Shown here one piece after another: positions 1-8,214 of a stretch of DNA of 64,000 nucleotides (the first letter of the stretch is position 1; each line of letters starts with the position of its first letter). The notes below the pieces were generated by a model, which did not search any database, had not been told where the DNA came from, and saw only the letters and a list, made by a program, of their open reading frames with translations. This DNA is from Geothrix sp. 21YS21S-4 (GTDB lineage: Bacteria > Acidobacteriota > Holophagae > Holophagales > Holophagaceae): the NCBI RefSeq assembly GCF_030845995.1, contig NZ_CP132719.1, positions 1,488,001 through 1,552,000 of the forward strand. Reading direction: 5' to 3'. A program made the translations under genes and the position numbers.

Positions 1-324
1 AATGGCGAAGAACCCGTAGGTGCCCGCCGCGACGGGCTTGCCGGCCACGCGGGCGGGATGGCTGAAGGTGAAGGTGGTGGCGGTGTTGGCCCCGGCCCGC
101 CACACCTCGCCGAAGGGAACCAGATCACCCCAGATCTTCCGTCCCTTGACCGCCGGGCGGGCGAAGGCGATCTCGATCCGGCTGAGGCCGATGTCCTGGG
201 TCACGGTGCAGGCGGGGCTCACCCGCAGGGGCGTGAGGCGGACGGGCGCGGGCTTGTCGTCCGCGGACAGGGTCGCGGCCAGGAGGGAAGCCGCCATCAG
301 GGCGGGGAAGAACCGTCTAGGCAT
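1..324 (-). CDS. DUF2911 domain protein, N-terminal part (runs off window)
   Basis: This is the start of a secreted or periplasmic DUF2911 protein, cut by the window edge after 108 codons. It starts at ATG 324-322. A short hydrophobic leader (about residues 5-20, ending near LSA) looks like a signal peptide. The conserved family block follows: SPACTVTQDIGLSRIEI, then RPAVKGRKIWGDLVPFG, then VWRAGANTATTFTFS. DUF2911 has no established function and is frequent in Acidobacteriota and Bacteroidota. Its start overlaps the last 8 bases of the upstream membrane gene on the same strand, so translational coupling is likely. The C-terminal half is not visible. Confidence 0.88.
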   Translation of the reverse strand, partial: MPRRFFPALMAASLLAATLSADDKPAPVRLTPLRVSPACTVTQDIGLSRIEIAFARPAVKGRKIWGDLVPFGEVWRAGANTATTFTFSHPARVAGKPVAAGTYGFFAI

Positions 325-2230
325 GGGGGACTCCGGAGGGGGAAGGCGCGGGGAAGGCGCCCTTGGGGGGTGGAAGGAGGAACCGGCCGGGTTCGCGGTT
401 GAAGGCCTTGAGGATGGCCCATCCCAGGCGCCGGCTGGCGCGGCCGCCGAGATCCCGGGCGCGGAGGGCGGTTGCCAGGGCCAGGGCGAAGGACACGGCG
501 AAATTGAGGGCCCCGATGAGCCCCACGCCCAACAGGCCCCACAGCACGTCGGCCCACCGCAGGCTCCCTTCCGCCCACAGGCTGGCCGAAGCCAGGGCCA
601 GGGAGGCCGCCTGAAGGGTGACGTGCCGGACTTCGACGTGGATGCCCGTGAACGCGAACAGCATCGGCACGAAGACCAGGAGGACGCCGAGGGCCGTGTA
701 GCCCGCGAATCCCGCCAGGTGCTTCTGGACGAACCGCCCCAGCCCGGCGGCGCCGCGGGATCCGAACCAGGCCGTCAACCTCCCGCTGCGGGCCAGGGCT
801 TCAGGCAGACAGCGATAGGCGCTCCAGTTGGCGGTCCATCCCGCGGCCAGGCTGGAGAGCCACAGGAGGACGCCGGTCAGGGCGGCGAACGCCAGCGTCC
901 AACCATGGAAGGGGTGGCTCCCGTGGAGGCCGTGGAGGGCGGACGCCGTTCCCAGCGGACCGTGGCCCGTCAGGCGGATCCACAGGGCGGCGACGCCGAC
1001 TCCCGCGGGAATGGCGGTGAGGACGTTGCCCAGGGTGGCCGCGGTCTGGGTGCGGGTGATGGCCGCCACCAGCTCGATCTCCCGGAGCTGATCCTCCGCC
1101 TTCTCCTCCAGGGCCGCGGCCAGCGCGGCGGCGGTCATGGCCGGCTGCTTGGAGGCCAGGCTGAACCCCAGCAGCTGCATGGCGCAGAAGCTCAGGGTGT
1201 AGTTGGCCGCCAGCGAAAGCCCCGCCACCAGCGGCGCCAGGAAAAGGGCGGAGAGCCCGAATTTGAGCAGAGCCGTGCCGGCCGTGAGCGCTCCGCCCCC
1301 GGCGGCGGAAGCCCCCATGGCCCACCATTCGCGGCGGGAGGCCGCGATGTAGTGGCCCCCCGTTTCCCCCGTGTGCTCCACCACCTTCCGGGCGAGCCGT
1401 TTGGCGGTGGTCCGCAGGAGGGGCATGAGTCCCCGCTGGCGGGCGCTCCCGCGGACGAGATCCGCCGCGAAAGCCGGGCCGTTTCCCCGCCCCACGGCGA
1501 AATCCAGAAGGAGCCCGATGCGCGCCAGCTGGGCCTCCAGCAGCTCCAACCGGAAGACCAGATCCGAGGACACGCCCCGTTCCTCCAGGCGGACATGGGC
1601 GTAGGCCAGAGAGGCCACGCAGCCCGACCGGCAGGCCTCCCATGCGGCTTGGGCGGCGGGCGCCTCGGGATGTTCCCCCGCGGTGTGGACGGCCCGGGTG
1701 AGATGGAAGAAGGGCGAATCCGCGTCGCTGCCGTCGGGATCCAGGGCCAGCAGATCGCGGGAAAGGCCCACGGCCGCGGCGCGGTGGGCCAGGAGCCGGG
1801 CGGCGTGGGCCCAGGCCTCCGGGGGCGGAGCCACGACGGCGCCCCACGCCTGCAGCAGATCCGCCGGCAGGCTTTCGACCCACCCGGCGTCCTCCTCGCC
1901 CAGGCCCAGCCTGTCCAGCAGGGCGTAGAGGTCACCTTCAGGGTCGAGGCGCGGAATGACGCGGTCCACGATCCGCAGGAGGCCTTCCCCGGCCAGGGTC
2001 GTGCGATCCGGCAGGCCCGTCTCCGCCAGCAGGCGGACGGCGGACGCGTGGTTCCAGGCCTCCGCCAGGGAGTTCATCGCCCCTTTCCGCTCCGCGGCGG
2101 CCTGGAGAAGCCGGAGCCGGGCCGTGCGGGCCGCGTGGGTCGGAGCCTCCAGCAGCCAGCGCAGGAGGGATTCCAATTCGGGGGCGTCGCCGTCCATCAG
2201 CTGGTCCAGCCTGGGATCGGGCAGGGACAT
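317..2230 (-). CDS. SpecificRecomb ('Gcr') family membrane protein
   Basis: This 637-residue protein matches the family historically called 'site-specific recombinase Gcr'. Its sequence looks like an integral membrane protein, and I see no recombinase catalytic motif. The N-terminal half (about 1-330) is soluble and helical. The signature follows around residues 340-430: LLRTTAKRLARKVVEHTGETGG, then HYIAASRREWW, then several hydrophobic segments and LGFSLASKQPAMTAAALA. Further membrane segments continue to the C-terminus. ATG 2230-2228 was chosen because GGAG lies just upstream. The longer open frame upstream is the antisense shadow of the agmatinase gene. It overlaps the DUF2911 gene and probably forms a two-gene operon with it. 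The cellular role is unknown. Confidence 0.85.
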   Translation of the reverse strand: MSLPDPRLDQLMDGDAPELESLLRWLLEAPTHAARTARLRLLQAAAERKGAMNSLAEAWNHASAVRLLAETGLPDRTTLAGEGLLRIVDRVIPRLDPEGDLYALLDRLGLGEEDAGWVESLPADLLQAWGAVVAPPPEAWAHAARLLAHRAAAVGLSRDLLALDPDGSDADSPFFHLTRAVHTAGEHPEAPAAQAAWEACRSGCVASLAYAHVRLEERGVSSDLVFRLELLEAQLARIGLLLDFAVGRGNGPAFAADLVRGSARQRGLMPLLRTTAKRLARKVVEHTGETGGHYIAASRREWWAMGASAAGGGALTAGTALLKFGLSALFLAPLVAGLSLAANYTLSFCAMQLLGFSLASKQPAMTAAALAAALEEKAEDQLREIELVAAITRTQTAATLGNVLTAIPAGVGVAALWIRLTGHGPLGTASALHGLHGSHPFHGWTLAFAALTGVLLWLSSLAAGWTANWSAYRCLPEALARSGRLTAWFGSRGAAGLGRFVQKHLAGFAGYTALGVLLVFVPMLFAFTGIHVEVRHVTLQAASLALASASLWAEGSLRWADVLWGLLGVGLIGALNFAVSFALALATALRARDLGGRASRRLGWAILKAFNREPGRFLLPPPKGAFPAPSPSGVPHA

Positions 2231-2340
2231 CAGGACTCCGGGAGGGAATCCCCAGGGTGACACACGGCCGGAGCGCCCGCCGATCCTTGGATCGTGCTTG
2301 TAATGCAAGATTTTTGTTTCAACTATTTGGAAATCATTCT
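2231..2340. promoter_or_regulatory. AT-rich intergenic segment, likely promoter region
   Basis: This gap separates two minus-strand units. Its distal half (about 2290-2340) is conspicuously A/T-rich against the surrounding high-G+C DNA, as expected for a promoter driving the downstream membrane protein gene. A short palindrome, CGATCC-TT-GGATCG, sits at about 2280-2293. I could not place a convincing -35/-10 pair, so the call rests on composition and position only. Confidence 0.35.
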
Positions 2341-2817
2341 TCAGCTGGCTTTCAAGCGCTCGCGGTGGTCGAGGAACCGCCGCACGGCTTCGGGATCCAC
2401 GGTGGCGGGGGTGCCCGACCAGGCGCGGGAGGGCCGGAGCATCGCCAGCATGTCTTCCGGGCAGCCCACCTGCTCGTAGAGGTGCTCCACGCGGCGGGCC
2501 AGTTCGGCGGAGGTCGTTTCCGCGGCGAGGGCGGCGCGCAGGATGGCTTCCCGCCACCGGTCCTGGGCGCGGGCCCAGCGGTCGCTCCCGGGGCGGGGCG
2601 CCTTGCCCACGGCCTCGGCGCAGGCTTCCCACAGGCGGGCCTCGAAGGTCCGGAGCTCCTCGCCCGCCAGGGCTTTCAGGCGCTGGGCGGCGGGGCCTCC
2701 TCCCGCGATCTGGGCCTGGATCTCCAGGGAGGTGAGGAATCCGAAATCCTGGGCGGCGACCAGGTCGTCCCAGGTGAAGGCGCCGTGGAGGGAGAGGAAG
2801 GCGTCGACGGGAGCCAT
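2341..2817 (-). CDS. Conserved-looking hypothetical protein, 158 aa
   Basis: This is a small soluble, mostly alpha-helical protein with no signal peptide or membrane segment. The N-terminus (VDAFLSLHGAFTWDDLVAAQ, then FGFLTSLEI) vaguely recalls DUF2247-type proteins, but I do not claim that family. It is the last gene of the GNAT-PlsC-agmatinase operon, starting 3 bases after the agmatinase stop, so it is almost certainly co-transcribed. The reading frame is well supported by this spacing and by codon use like its neighbours. Function unknown. Confidence 0.72.
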   Translation of the reverse strand: MAPVDAFLSLHGAFTWDDLVAAQDFGFLTSLEIQAQIAGGGPAAQRLKALAGEELRTFEARLWEACAEAVGKAPRPGSDRWARAQDRWREAILRAALAAETTSAELARRVEHLYEQVGCPEDMLAMLRPSRAWSGTPATVDPEAVRRFLDHRERLKAS

Positions 2818-2820
2818 GGT

Positions 2821-3756
2821 TCAGGCCAGGAGGTGAAGAGCCACGTGCACGGCGTTCCGGGCGGTGGTCTCGCCCCCTTCCAGGGAGGGCGCCAGTTCCA
2901 TGAGGTCGGCCCCCACCCAGGGTTCGGGCCATTCCCGGGCGGCGCGCACGAGCCGGAGCACCTCGGCGAGATCCAGGCCGCCGGGCACCGGCTCCGCCAC
3001 GGCGGGCGCCAGGGCGGGATCCAGGACGTCCAGGTCCACGCTCACGTAGGCGGGACCTTGGCCCACCCGGGCGAGATCCTGCTCCAACCGGGGAGCCAGC
3101 AGCGGGTCCCGCAGGTCCGCCGGAGTCCACATCCGGACGCCCGCCGCCTGGAGGAACGCCAGTTCCCCGTCGTCGAAGCGCGGCGCCCGGAGGCCCGCCT
3201 GGACCACCCGCGAAGGGTCCACCAAATCCTCTTCGAGGGCTTGGCGCAGCCACGTTCCGTGGTGGACGGCCGTGTCCCAGGCGGCGCCTTCCGCCGCGTC
3301 CGGGTGGGCGTCCAGGTGGAGCAGCCCCAGGGGGCCGTGCTGCACCGCCAGGGCCCGGAGGGCGCCGAGGGTCAGCGAGTGGTCGCCGCCCAGAAGGAGC
3401 GTGCGGCAGCCGGTCAGCGCCCAGGCGCCGACCATGGCCTGGACGGTGGCCAGGGCTTCCGCCAGGGAGAAGGGCAGGGTGGGGATGTTCCCGCCGTCCA
3501 CCCAGCCGGAAGCGGCGGAAGCGAGGGGCGGAATGCTCTCCCGCAGCCGGTGGGGCATGGGCTGGAGACCCACGCCCATGGAGGCGGCGCGGAGGGCCCA
3601 GGGGCCGAGGCGGGCGCCGGGGCGGTTGATCACGCCCGCGTCGCAGGGCACGCCCAGAACCACGCCCGCGGCGGGCTTGGGATCCACGCACAGCGGGAGG
3701 CCGAGGAAGGGAGTCAGGCCCGTGCGGAGGCCCTGCATGAGCACATCAGCGGACAT
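2821..3756 (-). CDS. Agmatinase/arginase-family ureohydrolase
   Basis: This 311-residue enzyme has the ureohydrolase fold, which uses a di-manganese centre to hydrolyse guanidino compounds to urea plus an amine. The metal-binding blocks are all present: GGDHSLTLG, then HLDAHPD, then SVDLDVLDP. HHGTWLRQALEE and the N-terminal NRPGARLGP block resemble agmatinases (agmatine to putrescine) more than true arginases. ATG 3756 is chosen over an in-frame start at 3810 because AGGAG lies 8 bases upstream and the extra N-terminus is low-complexity Pro-rich. Its start overlaps the end of plsC by 11 bases. The exact substrate cannot be fixed from sequence. Confidence 0.88.
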   Translation of the reverse strand: MSADVLMQGLRTGLTPFLGLPLCVDPKPAAGVVLGVPCDAGVINRPGARLGPWALRAASMGVGLQPMPHRLRESIPPLASAASGWVDGGNIPTLPFSLAEALATVQAMVGAWALTGCRTLLLGGDHSLTLGALRALAVQHGPLGLLHLDAHPDAAEGAAWDTAVHHGTWLRQALEEDLVDPSRVVQAGLRAPRFDDGELAFLQAAGVRMWTPADLRDPLLAPRLEQDLARVGQGPAYVSVDLDVLDPALAPAVAEPVPGGLDLAEVLRLVRAAREWPEPWVGADLMELAPSLEGGETTARNAVHVALHLLA

Positions 3757-4441
3757 CGGAACTCCTGGGGGCGAGGGCGGCGCGGAAGGCGGCGATCCAG
3801 GCGTCCGCATCGCCGAATTCCCGGGGATGGAGGGGCGTCTCGGCCGCCACTGCCACGGGCGTCCGGGTGGCGAACAGGGTGCGGAGGTGGGGCATCAGGG
3901 TCTCGTCGCCGGTCCACGGATAGTGGGGGGCGGGGCTGCTGAGCCGCACGGGCTGGGCGGGCAGGCCCAGGTCGAAGGCCGCCCGGAGGCCGCCCTCGTA
4001 GAACGGCGCCAATTCCTCGCCGCGGGTGGTGGTGCCCTCGGGGAACAGCAGCATGTCCCGTCCGCTCTGGAGGGAGGCGGTGAAGCTCGCGAGGGCTGCG
4101 GCGCGGCTGGTGGCGTCGTGCCGGTCCACGAAGTGGATGCCGGATTTGCGGGCCCAGCGGCCGATCAGGGGATAGGCGGTGACCTCTCCCTTGGCGATGG
4201 TCCCCATGGGGCGGAGGCTCATCAGGACCACGGGATCGACCCAGCTCAAATGGTTGGCCACCCACAGCGGAACGTCGGCGCGCAGGGCGCCAGTCACTTC
4301 CACTTCCACGCCGAGGGCCGGCAGCAGCCTCCGGGCCCAGCGGTGCATGCCGGGGTGGGGCTCCGCGCCCGCCGCCAGGCGCGGCAGCAGGGCGAAGGTG
4401 GGCCACAGCACCCCGGCCCACGAGGCGAGCTGGGCGACCAC
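3746..4441 (-). CDS. plsC: 1-acyl-glycerol-3-phosphate acyltransferase (PlsC family)
   Basis: This 231-residue acyltransferase acts at the inner face of the cytoplasmic membrane and probably acylates lysophosphatidate, or a related lyso-lipid, in phospholipid synthesis. It shows the catalytic block NHLSWVDP (HX4D type) near residue 74 and the glycerophosphate-binding block FPEGTTTRG near residue 145. A hydrophobic N-terminal segment probably anchors it. The start is GTG 4441-4439, overlapping the upstream TAG stop as TAGTG with GGTGAG in front, which signals coupled translation. The OlsA subgroup of this family makes ornithine lipids, and sequence alone does not separate the two. Confidence 0.87.
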   Translation of the reverse strand: MVAQLASWAGVLWPTFALLPRLAAGAEPHPGMHRWARRLLPALGVEVEVTGALRADVPLWVANHLSWVDPVVLMSLRPMGTIAKGEVTAYPLIGRWARKSGIHFVDRHDATSRAAALASFTASLQSGRDMLLFPEGTTTRGEELAPFYEGGLRAAFDLGLPAQPVRLSSPAPHYPWTGDETLMPHLRTLFATRTPVAVAAETPLHPREFGDADAWIAAFRAALAPRSSDVR

Positions 4442-4977
4442 TAGCTCACCAGCTTCAGGCGGGTGTAGCGGGCCCGGACGCGCTCCAGATCCTCGCGGGT
4501 GATGGCGGACCACAGGCGGGTGTCGCCGGGGGCGTAGTAGTCCTGCACCTCGGCCACCACCCGGGCCCCCAGGGCGTTGTGGACGCTGCGGGCGTCCGTG
4601 TTCCCGGGCTCCACCAGGAAGCGGCATTCGTCCACCTGTTCCTGCAGCAGCTTGGAGACCATGGCGCGGATCAGGAGGTAGTTCACCCGGCCCTTCTGGT
4701 AGTCGGGATGCACCGCGAGGGTGGCGCAGTAGACCGTGGTGCCCTTCACGAAGTTGAGGACGTAGCCCACGGGCCGGTCGCCGTCCAGGGCGAGGAAGCA
4801 CCAGTCGCCGTAGAGCTCGGTGCAGAGGCGGAGGTAGTGGGGGCAGAGCTCGCCGGCGCCGTCCCCGGCCCAGATCTCCGCTTCGAGGCGGCGCAGGTGG
4901 GCGAAGTCGTCGCTGGACAGCGCGCGCACCGCGTAGCGGGCGCCTTCCGGATGGGGGGCGAGGGTTTCGATCGTCAT
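4441..4977 (-). CDS. GNAT-family N-acetyltransferase
   Basis: This 178-residue protein is a single GNAT domain that would transfer an acyl group from acyl-CoA to an amine. The central strand and pyrophosphate-binding region read TTVYCATLAVHPDYQKGRVNYL, and RSVHNALGARVV follows near the C-terminus. It is the first gene of a four-gene operon with plsC, the agmatinase-family gene and a hypothetical. ATG 4977 is preferred over ATG 5001 because GGGAG lies immediately upstream. A strong hairpin overlaps that ribosome binding site (see 4987-5006). The substrate is unknown. It lacks the features I would expect of OlsB-type lyso-ornithine-lipid synthases. Confidence 0.82.
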   Translation of the reverse strand: MTIETLAPHPEGARYAVRALSSDDFAHLRRLEAEIWAGDGAGELCPHYLRLCTELYGDWCFLALDGDRPVGYVLNFVKGTTVYCATLAVHPDYQKGRVNYLLIRAMVSKLLQEQVDECRFLVEPGNTDARSVHNALGARVVAEVQDYYAPGDTRLWSAITREDLERVRARYTRLKLVS

Positions 4978-4986
4978 GTTCCATCT

Positions 4987-5006
4987 CCCTGGTGTCGCCA
5001 CCAGGG
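4987..5006 (-). promoter_or_regulatory. Hairpin overlapping the ribosome binding site of the GNAT operon
   Basis: CCCTGGTG at 4987-4994 pairs perfectly with CACCAGGG at 4999-5006 across a four-base loop. In the minus-strand mRNA the 3' arm ends in AGGG, which is also the beginning of the AGGGAG ribosome binding site for the gene starting at 4977. The hairpin could therefore block translation or act as a weak attenuator. Seen directly; the function is inferred. Confidence 0.5.
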
Positions 5007-5083
5007 TCGGATCCGGACATGACAGGTTTGCGATGGCGCGGGGATTTTCGTGCGACTTCCCGGCGCCCGCGCCGAAACTCGCG

Positions 5084-6091
5084 TCAGAAGAAGGGCGCCA
5101 CCAGCTTGAGGAAGCCCGCCGCGAGGAGGGCGCTGACGGGGATCGTCAGGACCCAGGCCACCATGATGTTTCCCGCCACGCCCCAGCGGACGGCGGAGAC
5201 GTTCATGCTGGCGCCGACGCCCATGATGGCGCCGGAGATCACGTGGGTGGTGCTGACGGGGATCCCCAGGTGGGCGGTGGTGAACAGGACGATGGCGGCG
5301 GAGGTCTCCGCCGCGAACCCGTGGATGGGGCGGAGCTTCACGATCTTGGCGCCCATGGTCCGGATGATCTTCCACCCGCCGGACATGGTACCGAGGCCCA
5401 TGGCGGTGGCGCAGGCCAGCTTCACCCAGATGGGCACGTCCACCTTGGCGCCGTGGCCGTGGAGCTTCCCGTAGGTGATCAGGGCCAGGGCGATGATCCC
5501 CATGGCCTTCTGGGCATCGTTGGTCCCGTGGGTGAAGGCCATGGCGCCCGCGGACACGAGCTGGAGCTTGCGGAAGGCCAGGTTGACCCGGTGGCCCGCC
5601 TGGCGCCGCACGATCCACAGGATGAGGATGATCAGCACCATGGCGATGAAGAAGCCCACGATGGGGCTGACGATCAGGAAGGTGCCCACCTCTTCGAGCT
5701 TGGAGGTGTGAAGGGCGCCCATGCCGGCCTCCGCAACCACGGCGCCCGACAGGCCGCCGACGAGGGCGTGGCTGGAGCTGGAGGGGATCCCGAAGTACCA
5801 GGTGATCAGGTTCCAGGTGATGGCCGACAGGAGGGCGGCGACGATCACCGCCGGAACGACGAACTGGCTGTCGGCGATCCCCTTGGCGATGGTGGTGGCC
5901 ACCTGGGTGCCCGTCAGGGCCCCGCCGAAGTTGAGGACCGCGGCCATGAGGATGGCCTTGCGGGCGCTGAGGACGCCGGTCGAGACCACCGTGGCGATGG
6001 CGTTGGCCGTGTCGTGGAATCCGTTGATGTAGTCGAAGGCCAGGGCGAGGCCGACGATCACCACCAGGGCCGGAAGGAGGCCTGAGAACAT
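5084..6091 (-). CDS. pit: Pit-family inorganic phosphate transporter
   Basis: This 335-residue polytopic membrane protein of the PiT (PF01384) family is a low-affinity, ion-coupled phosphate or metal-phosphate symporter. The N-terminal signature FDYINGFHDTANAIATVVSTG is present, and the inverted-repeat counterpart AFTHGTNDAQKAMGIIAL occurs mid-protein, with PVSTTHVISGAIMGVG towards the C-terminus. It starts 13 bases after the stop of the DUF47 gene, the usual partner, so the two form an operon. ATG 6091 is preceded by GGAG. High-affinity Pst genes lie a few kilobases away, giving the cell both phosphate uptake modes in one island. Confidence 0.93.
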   Translation of the reverse strand: MFSGLLPALVVIVGLALAFDYINGFHDTANAIATVVSTGVLSARKAILMAAVLNFGGALTGTQVATTIAKGIADSQFVVPAVIVAALLSAITWNLITWYFGIPSSSSHALVGGLSGAVVAEAGMGALHTSKLEEVGTFLIVSPIVGFFIAMVLIILILWIVRRQAGHRVNLAFRKLQLVSAGAMAFTHGTNDAQKAMGIIALALITYGKLHGHGAKVDVPIWVKLACATAMGLGTMSGGWKIIRTMGAKIVKLRPIHGFAAETSAAIVLFTTAHLGIPVSTTHVISGAIMGVGASMNVSAVRWGVAGNIMVAWVLTIPVSALLAAGFLKLVAPFF

Positions 6092-6104
6092 ACGCGGCTC
6101 CGGC

Positions 6105-6752
6105 CTAGGCGTTCTTCATGACGGTGGATCCGATGACCTTGGCCACCAGTTCGATCCGGTCCGTGGCGTCCTCGATCTTCTCGAGGAGCTCCTTCCACTT
6201 GATGAGCTCGATGGCGTTCTCAGGCGCCTCGAAGATCTGCGCCAGCGCCGCGTGGTAGATGGAATCGGCCTTGTTCTCCAGGGCGTGGACGCGGCGGATG
6301 CGGTCGCCGATCTCCTTCTGGTTGGACATGTTCCGCAGGGATCGGGTGAGGTGCAGGATCTCCCCGGCGCCCTCCACGATGATCGAGCTGATCTCGGTCA
6401 CGGCGGGCATCACGTGGCCGATGCGGTAGAGCAGCAGCCGCTCGCAGACGGAGTGGATCCGGTCCACCACGTCGTCGATGGCGTGGGCCAGGGCGAGGAT
6501 GTCCTCCCGCTCGATGGGGGTGACGAAGGTGTGGTTCAGGCGGTCGATGATCTGATGGGTCAGGTCGTCGCCGATGTGCTCCAGGTCCTTGGATTGGCGG
6601 CGCAGCTCGGCGAACCGGGCGGGATCGCCGCTGCGGATCTCGCGGTCGAAGAGCTGGGCGGCCTGATAGGCGTTCCCGGCGGCGGACTCCAGCAGATCGA
6701 AAAAGACCATCTCCTTGGGCTTCAGCCAACGCATCACGGCATTCAAGGACAT
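6105..6752 (-). CDS. DUF47 family putative Pit accessory protein (PhoU-like)
   Basis: This 215-residue, all-helical cytoplasmic protein of the DUF47 family is related to PhoU and usually sits next to Pit transporters, where it is thought to control phosphate uptake. Family segments seen include FFDLLESAAGNAYQAAQLF near the start, LEHIGDDLTHQIIDRLN, and AIDDVVDRIHSVCERLLLY. ATG 6752 follows GGAG. Longer open frame upstream would run into the divergent promoter region and is rejected. It is the first gene of the pit operon and is divergently placed to the phoR-like gene. Confidence 0.9.
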   Translation of the reverse strand: MSLNAVMRWLKPKEMVFFDLLESAAGNAYQAAQLFDREIRSGDPARFAELRRQSKDLEHIGDDLTHQIIDRLNHTFVTPIEREDILALAHAIDDVVDRIHSVCERLLLYRIGHVMPAVTEISSIIVEGAGEILHLTRSLRNMSNQKEIGDRIRRVHALENKADSIYHAALAQIFEAPENAIELIKWKELLEKIEDATDRIELVAKVIGSTVMKNA

Positions 6753-6867
6753 GGCGGGTCTCCACAGGTCGACCTTCAACTGTACCGGGTCCCGCCCTGT
6801 AACTGGAGCGTAAATTGGGCGGGAAGCCTGGATTGGCGCGGCCCCGGCGATGTTAAGGTCTGGGATC

Positions 6868-8214
6868 ATGGAACGTCCGGAATCCTCCAGAGGCGGTGGG
6901 CCGGGACTCCCGGTCTTCCTGGTGCGCGCCCTCATCTGCCTGGGGGCCATGCTCTTCCTGGGCCTGGGACTGGGGATGAGCCTCCACAAAGGCACTTCCG
7001 CGCCCTGGACCCTCGGCCTGGTGGCCACCCTCGCCATCGTGGTGATCCTCATGGCCCGCTGGCAGGTGCGCCCCGTGGCCGAACCCTTGGGCCAGCTGCT
7101 CGGGGGCTCCCGTCCCCGCGCCATCGAGGATCTGCCCCGGGCCTGGTCCGCCCTGGAGCGGGAAAACCTGGACCTGCGGGAGCGGGCCGCCCGGGACGAC
7201 CGGCTGCTGCCCAGCATCATGGCGCGGCTGGAGGAGGGCGTTCTCCTGTTCGGCGGTGCGGGCCGGTTGGAGCAGTTCAATCCCGCCGCTCAGCGCCACC
7301 TCGGTCTGGGCGCGCCGCTGGGGACGGGGATGGCCGTGGCGGAGGTGCTGCGCGACGCCGCCAGCGCCGCCGAGGTGCAGAAGGCCTACGGGGGCGTGCC
7401 CGCCGAGTGGCGGATGGGGCGCGCCGCCCGGATCCTGCGGGTGCGGGCCATCCCCTTCGCCCCGTTGGGTACCGTGAGCGGGGTCCTGCTCACTTTGGAC
7501 GACGTCACGAGCCAGGAAGCCCTGGAGACCACCCGGCAGAAGTTCATCTCCAACGTCAGCCACGAGCTGAAGACCCCCGTGACCGCCCTCCGGATCGCCG
7601 CCGAGAACCTCCTGGACGAGCCTCTGGACGCGCCGGTCCGCGCGGGAGCCGAATCCATCCTCCGCTCCGTGGACCGCCTGACGCTGCTTCTGGGCGACCT
7701 CTCCGAGCTGAGCCGGATCGAGAGCGGCGCCCTCCGCCTCGACCCCGTGCGGCTGGATCTGGCGACCTTCATCGCCTCCCTGGTGAAGGATCAGCAGGAG
7801 CGCTTGTCCGCCGCGGACGTGGCTCTCGATACCGTCGTCGACGCGCCGGAGGACGCCATGCTGCTGGCGGATCCTTTGCGCCTGAGCCAGGTCCTGGAGA
7901 ACCTCATCTCCAATGCCATCAAGTTCAGTCCGGTGGGTGGCCGGGTGAAGCTCGCGGTCCGCCTGTCGCCCCAGGGCCAGCTGTGGGAAGTGGCCGACCA
8001 GGGACCGGGCATCCCCGAGGCCGAATTGGGGCGGATCTTCGAGCGCTTCTACCGCTCCCAGGCGGCCAAGGCGAAGCCAGGCACCGGCCTGGGCCTGGCC
8101 ATCGTCAAGCACCTGTGCCGCCTCATGGGGGGCGAGGTCACGGTGGAGAGCCGGCCCGGCGAAGGCGCGGTCTTCCGGGTGATGCTCCCGCCGGTTCCCG
8201 CGGGCGAGGACTAG
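6868..8214 (+). CDS. phoR: PhoR-like sensor histidine kinase
   Basis: This 448-residue membrane kinase probably senses phosphate status through the Pst complex and PhoU and phosphorylates PhoB. Domains in order are two membrane segments (about 15-65), a PAS-like sensor (about 105-215), a HisKA domain with phosphoacceptor His232 in SNVSHELKTPV, and a HATPase domain with LENLISNAIKF, VADQGPGIPEAELG and GTGLGLAIVKHLC. ATG 6868 is preferred to ATG 6850 because an AAGG-type site precedes it. Its TAG stop forms the edge of a mobile repeat, beyond which the cognate phoB lies in the opposite orientation. The phosphate role is inferred from the neighbours. Confidence 0.88.
   Translation: MERPESSRGGGPGLPVFLVRALICLGAMLFLGLGLGMSLHKGTSAPWTLGLVATLAIVVILMARWQVRPVAEPLGQLLGGSRPRAIEDLPRAWSALERENLDLRERAARDDRLLPSIMARLEEGVLLFGGAGRLEQFNPAAQRHLGLGAPLGTGMAVAEVLRDAASAAEVQKAYGGVPAEWRMGRAARILRVRAIPFAPLGTVSGVLLTLDDVTSQEALETTRQKFISNVSHELKTPVTALRIAAENLLDEPLDAPVRAGAESILRSVDRLTLLLGDLSELSRIESGALRLDPVRLDLATFIASLVKDQQERLSAADVALDTVVDAPEDAMLLADPLRLSQVLENLISNAIKFSPVGGRVKLAVRLSPQGQLWEVADQGPGIPEAELGRIFERFYRSQAAKAKPGTGLGLAIVKHLCRLMGGEVTVESRPGEGAVFRVMLPPVPAGED

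Noticed and set aside
20-2260. A 746-codon plus-strand frame across the DUF2911 and SpecificRecomb genes.
   Set aside because: The minus-strand proteins match known families, while this frame is low-complexity Gly/Gln/Arg, typical of antisense in high-G+C DNA.
6780-6802. CTGTAC and CTGTAA upstream of DUF47/phoR as a Pho box.
   Set aside because: The 17-base spacing does not fit the 11-base period of PhoB half-sites, and only the first four or five bases match.
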